A stretch of 11,377 bases of DNA, from contig DBGA01000069.1 in the NCBI GenBank assembly GCA_002295325.1, forward strand, positions 57,372-68,748, written 5' to 3'. Positions 1-5,699 of this stretch are shown here, piece after piece. Each line of letters opens with the position of its first letter. The stretch's first letter is position 1. The translations under genes were made by a program, and so were the position numbers. The notes under the pieces are model-generated. The model saw only the letters and a program-made list of their open reading frames with translations. It did no database searches and was not told the origin of the DNA. The DNA comes from Ruminococcaceae bacterium UBA866 (GTDB taxonomy: Bacteria; Bacillota; Clostridia; Oscillospirales; Ruminococcaceae).

Positions 1-266
1 AAACTTTTTTTATTGTTATCACGAGAAAGCCCCCAGTTAATTTCTACCTTTTGCCCTACCTTTAGTAAATAATCGTACTTAGTAACCACTTTTCCATCTA
101 CAATTACTTCTCTATGCGAAAGTAAAGATTTAACATTATTTCTGGATTGATTGGTTAAATTTAATAGTAAGTATTCCAAAAGGCCGCTCTCTTGTTCTAC
201 GATAAATTCTGTATTCGGTTTATCCTTATTTTTATTCTTTTGAACGCCTTGTCTAATTCTACCCAC
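1..266 (-). CDS. RluA-family rRNA pseudouridine synthase, N-terminal S4 domain (partial)
   Basis: Only the first 88 codons lie in the window; the gene runs off the left edge. The start is a GTG at 266-264, preceded by a good GTAGGAG ribosome binding site about 7 bases upstream. After a basic, polar leader (GRIRQGVQKNKNKDK), residues 20-80 read like the S4-type RNA-binding domain that precedes the catalytic domain in RluA/RluD enzymes. The pattern includes LLEYLL, then SRNNVKSLL, then VIVDGKVVTKYDYLLKVGQKVEI. These enzymes isomerise specific uridines in 23S rRNA to pseudouridine in the cytoplasm. The catalytic aspartate motif (HRLD type) would be beyond the edge and cannot be checked. A TATAAT-like hexamer at 339-334 could give the gene its own promoter, separate from the superoxide reductase gene upstream. 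The S4 domain is clear by eye; the exact target uridine is unknown. A stand-alone S4 protein is the main alternative. Confidence 0.8.
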   Translation of the reverse strand, partial: MGRIRQGVQKNKNKDKPNTEFIVEQESGLLEYLLLNLTNQSRNNVKSLLSHREVIVDGKVVTKYDYLLKVGQKVEINWGLSRDNNKKS

Positions 267-333
267 AGTTTTTTCTCCTACTCAGTTGTTTTATAAATTT
301 CATTATTTTTTAATTATAGAAATACATATAATC

Positions 334-339
334 ATTATA
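334..339 (-). promoter_or_regulatory. possible -10 element for the pseudouridine synthase gene
   Basis: A perfect TATAAT reads on the minus strand about 68 bases upstream of the GTG start at 266. It lies downstream of both hairpins that could end transcription of the upstream superoxide reductase gene. No good -35 hexamer sits 16-18 bases away (only T-rich sequence), so this is a weak call in AT-rich DNA. Confidence 0.3.
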
Positions 340-373
340 CTACATAACGCATTTAAAAGAAAGAAAATATATT

Positions 374-402
374 AATTAAAACTGTATCAGACAGTTTTAA
401 TT
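374..402 (-). terminator. perfect 12-bp hairpin, probable terminator
   Basis: Positions 374-385 pair perfectly with 391-402 (arms AATTAAAACTGT / ACAGTTTTAATT) around a 5-base loop. On the minus strand the second arm ends in TTTTAATT and continues into T-rich sequence, as an intrinsic terminator would. It lies about 100 bases past the superoxide reductase stop codon, beyond the first hairpin at 454-483. It could be a second terminator for that gene, or the terminator arm of a leader or small RNA that includes 404-440. Confidence 0.55.
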
Positions 403-403
403 T

Positions 404-440
404 GCCATCTGTGGTGAGCCATCGGCGAAATCACAGGACA
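404..440 (-). other. GC-richer structured stretch of unknown function
   Basis: In otherwise very AT-rich intergenic DNA this stretch is clearly richer in G and C and can fold. CTGTG at 409-413 pairs with CACAG at 432-436, or alternatively GTGA at 414-417 with TCAC at 431-434. Inside is a small GCC/GGC stem (418-420 with 424-426). GCCATC is repeated at 404-409 and 418-423. On the minus strand it is followed directly by the terminator-like hairpin at 374-402. I compared it from memory with the fluoride, c-di-GMP, T-box and other common riboswitch consensuses and found no convincing match. Confidence 0.35.
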
Positions 441-453
441 TTTATAAACTAAT

Positions 454-483
454 AAAATGTCTATCGTTACCAATAGACATTTT
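454..483 (-). terminator. intrinsic terminator of the superoxide reductase gene
   Basis: An 11-bp perfect stem (454-464 with 473-483, arms AAAATGTCTAT / ATAGACATTTT) encloses an 8-base loop. It begins 14 bases past the stop codon of the minus-strand superoxide reductase gene. The last arm supplies the T-run on that strand (ACATTTTATTAG). The position right after the stop codon makes this the most likely transcript end. Confidence 0.75.
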
Positions 484-496
484 ATTTAATTAATTA

Positions 497-877
497 TTAT
501 AGTACGATTTTCCAAAGTCCATGAAGATTACAATATTCAAACACTGCAATTGGCTTATCACCTACAACTACAAACTCAGCCGTTGGCTCTTCCCCAACTT
601 TTAGACATTTTCTTTGACCACCATTTTCTGTTTGTAAGTAGATAAACTCAATATGATGTTCTTCAAGCATTGGGTGAATAACACTACCAATTTGAACAGA
701 GATTGTATCCCCTGAAACTTTTACCTCAGGTATATGCTTTTCTGTAGCCGCCTCAGTTGTATTTGCAACAAGCTCTTGCATTTCTTCTCCACAGCAAATC
801 AATGGTACACCTGCGTTGTTTATAAGTCCAATTAAGTTACCGCAATGATTACATCTGAAAAATTTTTGTTCACACAT
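497..877 (-). CDS. dfx: superoxide reductase (desulfoferrodoxin, two-iron type)
   Basis: This cytoplasmic enzyme reduces superoxide to hydrogen peroxide without releasing oxygen, normally with electrons from rubredoxin, and is the usual superoxide defence of strict anaerobes. The 126 residues match the full-length desulfoferrodoxin layout. The N-terminal desulforedoxin domain (residues 1-36) carries the four iron ligands Cys9, Cys12, Cys28 and Cys29 (CNHC and CCGEEM). The C-terminal catalytic domain carries the Fe(His)4Cys ligands His48, His68, His74, Cys116 and His119. The catalytic EKH motif (Glu46-Lys47-His48) and the C-terminal CNLHGLW signature are intact. All expected ligands are present, so the protein should be active. 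An AGAGGA ribosome binding site precedes the ATG at 877. The gene stands alone, with a terminator at 454-483 and an operator-like inverted repeat at 922-937 upstream. Family identity is near certain. Confidence 0.97.
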   Translation of the reverse strand: MCEQKFFRCNHCGNLIGLINNAGVPLICCGEEMQELVANTTEAATEKHIPEVKVSGDTISVQIGSVIHPMLEEHHIEFIYLQTENGGQRKCLKVGEEPTAEFVVVGDKPIAVFEYCNLHGLWKIVL

Positions 878-921
878 AGTAGTTCCTCTTTTCTTTTTTT
901 ACATATTTAATAAAATATAAA

Positions 922-937
922 TGACAACTGTCTGTCA
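922..937 (-). promoter_or_regulatory. operator-like inverted repeat overlapping a -35 hexamer of the superoxide reductase gene
   Basis: TGACA at 922-926 and TGTCA at 933-937 form an inverted repeat with a 6-base spacer; a tighter GACA-AC-TGTC repeat (923-932) is nested in it. On the minus strand the right arm supplies a perfect TTGACA (938-933). Candidate -10 sequences 15-18 bases further on are only partial (TATTTT or TTTATT). A second reading places the -10 in the overlapping TATACTATAAT at 949-939, which would put the repeat in the early transcript. Either position suits a repressor site. It does not resemble a PerR or Fur box. Confidence 0.4.
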
Positions 938-998
938 AATTATAGTATAACATAACTAAACAATATTATAAACATAATTCAACTTATTTATATAAGAA

Positions 999-1004
999 TA
1001 TAAT
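999..1004 (+). promoter_or_regulatory. possible -10 element for the 66-residue protein gene
   Basis: A perfect TATAAT lies about 37 bases upstream of the TTG start at 1041 in the 163-bp divergent region. The best -35 candidate (TTCAAC, 979-984) is too close at 14 bases, so the assignment rests on the -10 alone. Confidence 0.35.
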
Positions 1005-1040
1005 AACTTTTTTTGCAAATAATATTCTTGAGGTGATATT

Positions 1041-1241
1041 TTGGAAAATTACACAAATAGTACTGAAATTCCTATGGGGCTAGGAATGGCTCTAGCACAA
1101 AATGTAACTGCCATGAATTATTTTTCTTCGTTACCACAAGAAAAGAAGCAACAAGTTATTAATCGTACCCATCAAATTAAGTCAAAACAAGAAATGCATT
1201 CATATGTAAATTCTTTGATTGATAGTGACGACTATATTTAA
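1041..1241 (+). CDS. conserved small protein of unknown function, 66 residues
   Basis: I recognise this only as a type of short hypothetical protein common in clostridia. The start is a TTG at 1041, chosen because a strong GAGGTG ribosome binding site lies 8 bases upstream and no in-frame ATG precedes the conserved part. The chain has a hydrophobic N-terminal half with the motif PMGLGMALAQN (residues 11-21) followed by AMNYFSSLP. The C-terminal half is a charged, probably helical region containing KSKQEMHSYVNSL. There are no cysteines, no clear transmembrane helix and no signal peptide, so it is probably cytoplasmic. The stop codon is immediately followed by a strong terminator (1239-1271), and the next gene is 212 bp away, so it forms its own transcription unit. 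The neat start, terminator and motif make it a real gene. No function is proposed. Confidence 0.85.
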   Translation: MENYTNSTEIPMGLGMALAQNVTAMNYFSSLPQEKKQQVINRTHQIKSKQEMHSYVNSLIDSDDYI

Positions 1242-1271
1242 AAAAGGCAGGATAATTTCCTGTCTTTTTTA
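1239..1271 (+). terminator. intrinsic terminator after the 66-residue protein gene
   Basis: A 13-bp stem (1239-1251 with 1259-1271, one G-U pair) closes a 7-base loop. Its core is GGCAGG / CCTGTC and its outer part an A-run facing a T-run (TCTTTTTT). It overlaps the stop codon of the preceding gene. The A/T-flanked design could also stop transcription coming from the other side. Confidence 0.9.
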
Positions 1272-1453
1272 AATATATACATACTGATTACATAATTTAT
1301 ATAATTATAAATGATTAAAAGTAGAATAATGGTAAAGAATATTATTAAACTTTGGTTCTATTTAATTTAAAATATAGTTTTAAGCGTATATAAATATTTT
1401 ATATTACATCGTAATTTCTTTCTGTTATTTATAAAAACTAAGGATGTGTGTCT

Positions 1454-2995
1454 ATGTTTAACTTTAAAAAAGGTGTTAAAAAAGTTCTTCCTGACTCAAC
1501 AGGAAAAATTAATCTAAATGAATATCGACTAGTAAAAAATTTAGATAAAAATATCCAAATAATGAATCAAATCTTTAAAGATGATGGCACACTTATAAAA
1601 AGAATATTTCAAAATCAGCAAGATAGCAAGATTGAATGCTGTGCCTTTTTTATTGATGGTATGGTTAATAACATTTTAATTAATGACAATGTTATTAAAC
1701 CAATTGTAATAAATAAATCTTTAGCCTACTCTTCTAAAACAATCGATTTAATAAATACACAAGTTCTATTTTCCAATGATGTAAAAAAATCTGATGATTT
1801 AAACGAAATAGTTGAATCTGTGCTTTATGGTGATACGGCTTTATTCATTAATGGAGCAAGTAGCGCTTTGATTATAAATTCAAAGGGCTGGAAAATGAGA
1901 TCTATCTCCGAGCCCATTTCAGAAAAAACAGTTCGTGGTCCACATGAAGGACTTACAGAGTCAATACTGACTAACGTTTCCCTTATTAGAAGAAGACTTA
2001 AGACAAGTGATTTAAAAATTAAATATCGAAAAATTGGAACAAGATCAAATACAAAAGCTTGCCTTTGTTATGTTGACAGTATTGTAGACAAAAAAATATT
2101 AAAAGAATTTGAAAGTAGATTAGATAAACTTAATATTGATGGAGTAATGGATACAAATTATATTTCGGAGCTTATAAAAGATTCTCGTTATTCCCCTTTT
2201 AAAACTATTGGTACGACGGAAAGACCCGATACAGTTGCTGCGGACTTGTTAGAAGGTCGTGTCGCGTTAATATTAGATGGTTCTCCTGAAGCGTTAACAG
2301 TCCCATATTTATTTATTGAAAACTTTCAATCCTGCGATGATTATTATATTAATTTTTATTTTTCATCAATTAATAGAATTTTAAGACTATTAGCATTTCT
2401 AATATCAACCAGCTTGCCTGCAATATATTTGTCGCTTGTCTGCTACCACAAAGAGATGATACCAACAGCTTTGGCATTAAGTATAGCTCAATCGCACCAA
2501 GGCGTGCCTTTTCCGACAATTGTTGAGTGCTTAATTATGCTCTTTGTATTTGAAATATTAAGAGAAGCAGGAAGTCGAATGCCCTCAAATATCGGTCAAT
2601 CTCTAAGCATAGTTGGTGCATTAGTAATAGGTCAAGCAGCAGTTGAGGCGAAAATTATAAGTGCACCAATAGTTATTATTGTTGCATTTACAGCCATTAC
2701 AGGGTTAATGAATATGAAAATAAAAGGAGCTACCGTAATTATTCGCACTATTTTTTTATTTTTATCAGCTATTATTGGACTTTATGGATTTTTCTTTGGA
2801 TTTATAGGTCTACTGATACATTTGTTAGGATTACGTTCATTTGGTATTAATTATACATCTTTTTTTACTTCTAACAAATTGCAAGAAGCTAAGGATATAC
2901 TTATTAGATCTCCAGCATGGGCTATGAAAACAAGGCCAAAATTCATGTCAAAAAACAAAATTAGAATGCAGCCAGATGAGGATAAAACAGTATGA
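1454..2995 (+). CDS. spore germination receptor A subunit (GerA family: GerAA/GerKA type)
   Basis: A subunit of the inner-membrane germinant receptor that senses nutrients and triggers germination. I prefer the ATG at 1454 to the in-frame GTG at 1448: the AAGGA site ends 9 bases before the ATG but only 3 before the GTG. That gives 513 residues, a normal length. The soluble N-terminal half ends in the family hallmark EPISEKTVRGPHEG (153-166) and continues with RRRLKT and the ERPD segment. The C-terminal half is a membrane domain from about residue 305 to 460 with the hallmarks VPFPTIVE (351-358), FEILREAGSRMP (366-377) and GQSLSIVGALVIGQAAVEA (381-399). A hydrophilic tail follows. The stop overlaps the next start by 4 bp (ATGA), so translation is coupled to the C subunit. 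Which germinant it senses cannot be told. Such operons are normally transcribed by forespore sigma-G, but I see no convincing promoter. Confidence 0.96.
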   Translation: MFNFKKGVKKVLPDSTGKINLNEYRLVKNLDKNIQIMNQIFKDDGTLIKRIFQNQQDSKIECCAFFIDGMVNNILINDNVIKPIVINKSLAYSSKTIDLINTQVLFSNDVKKSDDLNEIVESVLYGDTALFINGASSALIINSKGWKMRSISEPISEKTVRGPHEGLTESILTNVSLIRRRLKTSDLKIKYRKIGTRSNTKACLCYVDSIVDKKILKEFESRLDKLNIDGVMDTNYISELIKDSRYSPFKTIGTTERPDTVAADLLEGRVALILDGSPEALTVPYLFIENFQSCDDYYINFYFSSINRILRLLAFLISTSLPAIYLSLVCYHKEMIPTALALSIAQSHQGVPFPTIVECLIMLFVFEILREAGSRMPSNIGQSLSIVGALVIGQAAVEAKIISAPIVIIVAFTAITGLMNMKIKGATVIIRTIFLFLSAIIGLYGFFFGFIGLLIHLLGLRSFGINYTSFFTSNKLQEAKDILIRSPAWAMKTRPKFMSKNKIRMQPDEDKTV

Positions 2996-4146
2996 TAAAG
3001 AAAATAGTGATATTGTTAGTTATAATATCTAATGTATTTTTAATTACAAGTTGTTGGAATTATACTGAGATTGATAAAACGTCAATTGTAGCGGGTATTG
3101 CAATCGACAAAGGAGAAAAAGACAAAAAATATAATATAACGGCTGAAATTGTTGAATTGACAGGAGGACAACAATCCTCACCAATGTCTTCAAGGTTAAT
3201 TGAAGCCGATGGAAATACAATATTTGAAGCAGTAAGAAATTTAATATCTGTAAATCGATTTAAACTATATTTTGGCCATTGTAAGCTAATTATTATAGAC
3301 GAGCAACCAGCAAGAGAAGGAATTATACCAATAATGGATTCTCTTTTTAGAGATCATGAGGTAAGACTTACAAATGATGTGTTAATATCAAAGGGAGTTA
3401 AAGCTAAAAAGATTTTATTACAAAAGTTTGAAAGTCCAACCGTTAATTCATACGATATTAATAATATGCTTGATAACAGAAGTCAAAACTTATCAAAAGC
3501 AACGAAAATGCAAATATATCAAATTGTCAACAGCTTGAGTACCAAAGGAATTTCTTCCATATTGCCAACAATTATAATAGAAAAATCAAATGATAAGGAA
3601 ATATATAAAATTACTGGTTCAGCATTCTTTAAAAAGGATAAGTTGTTTGGTTTTTTAAATGATGAAGAATCACAAAGTTTATTATTTATATTAAATAATA
3701 TTAAAAGCTCTCCTTTAACAACCAAAATTTATGATAAAGAAAATTTATATATAACTGCAGAAGTTTATGATAATGATACAAGTATAAAATTTAATTATGA
3801 AAATGATGAGTTGTCAGTAGATATAAAAGTTAAAACTATTGTAGTCATTAATGATGTTGGAACATACACTAATTTTGTGGATGTGTCCGAATATAAGGCG
3901 TTAGAAAGTAAATTTGAAGACCAGTTAGAAAATAGTATTAAAAGTTTAGTTAATAAAGCTCAAACTGAATATGATTCCGATATTTTTGGGTTTGGTAAGA
4001 TGTTAAATGATGAAAATCAATCTTTATGGGAAAAATATGAGTCAAACTGGGACGAAACTTTTAAAACACTTAAAATCAACGTGAATTCTAAGTTTATAAT
4101 TAGGAGTAGTGGTTCAATTAGAAGCACGATAAGGATTGGAGGATAG
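2992..4146 (+). CDS. spore germination receptor C subunit, lipoprotein (Ger(x)C family)
   Basis: The peripheral lipoprotein subunit of the germinant receptor, anchored by lipid to the outer face of the inner spore membrane. The 384 residues begin with a basic and hydrophobic signal peptide and a lipobox, ITSC, with the lipidated cysteine at residue 21. The mature N-terminus WNYTEIDKTSIVAGIAIDKG is typical of the family, which usually starts CW-x-x-EI with a G-(I/V)-(A/G)-(I/V)-D motif. The rest is a soluble three-domain protein, here rich in Lys, Asn and Asp as expected for AT-rich clostridia; length is normal. Translation is coupled to the A gene by the ATGA overlap. A GGAGG inside its last codons serves as the ribosome binding site of the next gene, so A, C and D would be made together. 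Family assignment is firm; the specific paralogue name is not. Confidence 0.94.
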   Translation: MIKKIVILLVIISNVFLITSCWNYTEIDKTSIVAGIAIDKGEKDKKYNITAEIVELTGGQQSSPMSSRLIEADGNTIFEAVRNLISVNRFKLYFGHCKLIIIDEQPAREGIIPIMDSLFRDHEVRLTNDVLISKGVKAKKILLQKFESPTVNSYDINNMLDNRSQNLSKATKMQIYQIVNSLSTKGISSILPTIIIEKSNDKEIYKITGSAFFKKDKLFGFLNDEESQSLLFILNNIKSSPLTTKIYDKENLYITAEVYDNDTSIKFNYENDELSVDIKVKTIVVINDVGTYTNFVDVSEYKALESKFEDQLENSIKSLVNKAQTEYDSDIFGFGKMLNDENQSLWEKYESNWDETFKTLKINVNSKFIIRSSGSIRSTIRIGG

Positions 4147-4147
4147 T

Positions 4148-4348
4148 ATGATACTATTCATTATATTCACGGCTATATATACTTTAGTTATACTTTTGGA
4201 TTTAAAATCGGTATTAAAATTAAAAAAGCGCAAAGTGTTTTTGATTTATTCATTAATTCTTGCTGTTTCTTATACCATTCAAACATTATTAGTTTTTGGT
4301 GTTAATATTCCGAGTCCTACTAATGCAATTATGAATCTTTTGAGCTAA
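4148..4348 (+). CDS. small two-helix membrane protein, germinant receptor D subunit
   Basis: A 66-residue protein starting at the ATG at 4148, five bases after a perfect GGAGG (4138-4142). An in-frame TTG at 4136 would extend it by four residues but lies before that site, so I reject it. Two transmembrane helices are obvious: about residues 2-19 and 31-52, joined by a basic loop (KLKKRK, 24-29). The C-terminal end reads NIPSPTNAI; a proline-serine-proline segment after the second helix is what I recall for the short D subunits of GerA-type operons. In Bacillus, D subunits of this kind modulate receptor function. The gene sits between the C and B genes with a 1-bp gap to C, the usual place for such a gene. 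It is likely a true receptor component; its effect here is unknown. Confidence 0.85.
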   Translation: MILFIIFTAIYTLVILLDLKSVLKLKKRKVFLIYSLILAVSYTIQTLLVFGVNIPSPTNAIMNLLS

Positions 4349-4441
4349 TTTATAATTGAAAAATAAATATATATACAATTAAAGTAATCTAGCTTGTTGT
4401 AAATTATATATTATTATGTATTCACGAAAGCAGGTTTAAGA

Positions 4442-5548
4442 ATGGAAAAAAGCATTATTTCAAGCAAACAACTTATTAGTATAATGATTTTATTTATTGT
4501 TGGAAGTTCTTTAATTACAGGCACGAGCACCATTGCCAAACAAGACTCATGGATTAGTATTATAATTGCAATGTTTATGGCAGTACCGCTTGCTTTAATT
4601 TATGCTAGATTATCAAAACTATTTCCTGAAAAAAATATATATGATATTATATATCACATATTTGGTAAAAAAATTTCATTTTTAATATCTATTTTATATG
4701 TTTTTTACGCACTTCTACTTGGTGCTTTAGTAATTCGTAATTTTACTGAATATATTCAAATTTCATCTCTACCTGAAACTCCACAATTTATATTTGCAAT
4801 TTTTATGGGAACTATCTGTTTTTGGGTTTTAAAACATGGTATAGAAGTATTGGGTCGGGGATGTGTTTTTATTTTACCTTTTGTAGTTTTTGTTGTTTTA
4901 ATTACTCTCATACTTACAATTAAAGACATGAATTTTAGTAATATTGAGCCAATGTTGGGGCAAGACTTTAAAACAATCTTATCTGGATCTTTTTCTTCAT
5001 TGCTATTTCCATTTGGAGAAGTTGTTTTATTTTTGGCAGTTTTACCAACACTACGCAAAAAGAGTAGCCCTTACAAAGCGTATATAATAAGTATTTTTAT
5101 TGGTGGGGGTATACTCGTTGTGGCTATGGTAAGAAATATATTGGTGCTTGGTGTTCCAACAATGAATAGCCTTTATTTTTCTTCTTATTATGCGGCGAGC
5201 ATTTTAGATATTGGTGAATTTCTTTCAAGAATTGAAGTTCTTGTTACCGGTAATTTTGTAGTTACAGGAATTGTAAAAACTGCTATATGTCTATATTCTT
5301 CAACTGTTGGAATAGCAAAGGTATTTAATATAGATAACTATAAATTATTACTTGCTCCCACTATGTTGTTTATAATTGCCTTTTCTGGGCTTATCTTTAA
5401 AAACGCAATGGAGATGTTTAAATATATAGATACTTTTAGGTACTATGATGTTTTTTTTCAATTTATATTGCCAATGGTCATTTTAATTTTTGCCGAAATT
5501 AAAGTTCGAAAAGATAAAAGAGCTTTAAAATGTGACGTAGTATGTTAA
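4442..5548 (+). CDS. spore germination receptor B subunit (GerB family permease: GerAB/GerKB type)
   Basis: The integral membrane subunit of the germinant receptor, belonging to the amino acid/polyamine/organocation transporter superfamily and thought to bind the germinant. At 368 residues it has the normal length and about ten hydrophobic helices. The N-terminus follows the family pattern ISSKQLISIMILFIVGSS, then AKQDSWIS (32-39) and LFPEKNIYDI (60-69). The loop SSLPETPQ (108-115) matches the conserved LP-x-TP segment. GEVVLFLAVLP (192-202) lies in the middle of the membrane domain. The ATG at 4442 has a moderate GCAGG site about 9 bases upstream. A 93-bp AT-rich gap separates it from the D gene, with no hairpin that would end transcription, so it is probably the last gene of the same operon. 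The terminator is at 5591-5622. Ligand specificity cannot be predicted. Confidence 0.95.
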   Translation: MEKSIISSKQLISIMILFIVGSSLITGTSTIAKQDSWISIIIAMFMAVPLALIYARLSKLFPEKNIYDIIYHIFGKKISFLISILYVFYALLLGALVIRNFTEYIQISSLPETPQFIFAIFMGTICFWVLKHGIEVLGRGCVFILPFVVFVVLITLILTIKDMNFSNIEPMLGQDFKTILSGSFSSLLFPFGEVVLFLAVLPTLRKKSSPYKAYIISIFIGGGILVVAMVRNILVLGVPTMNSLYFSSYYAASILDIGEFLSRIEVLVTGNFVVTGIVKTAICLYSSTVGIAKVFNIDNYKLLLAPTMLFIIAFSGLIFKNAMEMFKYIDTFRYYDVFFQFILPMVILIFAEIKVRKDKRALKCDVVC

Positions 5549-5590
5549 TTATAATGATGTAAAAATAATATAATTTTGCACAAAATATTA

Positions 5591-5622
5591 TAACCCAAAT
5601 AGCATTAATGCTATTTGGGTTA
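5591..5622. terminator. bidirectional terminator between the germination and sugar operons
   Basis: Positions 5591-5604 pair perfectly over 14 bp with 5609-5622 (arms TAACCCAAATAGCA / TGCTATTTGGGTTA) around a TTAA loop. It lies 43 bp past the B-subunit stop and 77 bp past the end of the minus-strand phosphorylase gene. T-rich sequence follows on both strands (CTTTGTTTG on plus; ATAATATTTTG on minus), so it can end both convergent operons. Confidence 0.9.
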
Positions 5623-5699
5623 CTTTGTTTGTATGACTTAAAAACTTAATTTATTTGAAAGAGAGTTAGATATTTGACAGCCTTTATGTTAATTCTTAA

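Noticed and set aside
404..440. Fluoride riboswitch
   Set aside because: TTCGCC and GATGG are both present on the minus strand but in the wrong order and spacing, and the conserved flanks are missing.
381..937. Shared 8-mer ACTGTCTG flanking the superoxide reductase gene in opposite orientation (395-388 and 927-934)
   Set aside because: Too short to be a mobile-element terminal repeat; there is no transposase and no target duplication, so coincidence is likely.
1448..1450. GTG start for the germination A-subunit gene
   Set aside because: It is only 3 bases from the AAGGA site, too close; the ATG at 1454 has proper spacing.
1272..1453. Possible sigma-G promoter for the germination operon (AGAATATT near 1336, CGTATATA near 1385)
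   Set aside because: Neither candidate has a matching partner hexamer at the right spacing; in such AT-rich DNA the partial matches are not informative. Nothing else is visible in this stretch.
3519..3725. Open frame of 68 codons on the minus strand
   Set aside because: Lies wholly inside the C-subunit gene on the other strand; no ribosome binding site and low-complexity product.
4756..5058. Open frame of 100 codons on the minus strand
   Set aside because: Antisense to the well-supported B-subunit gene; Lys/Thr-rich product typical of a shadow of a hydrophobic protein.
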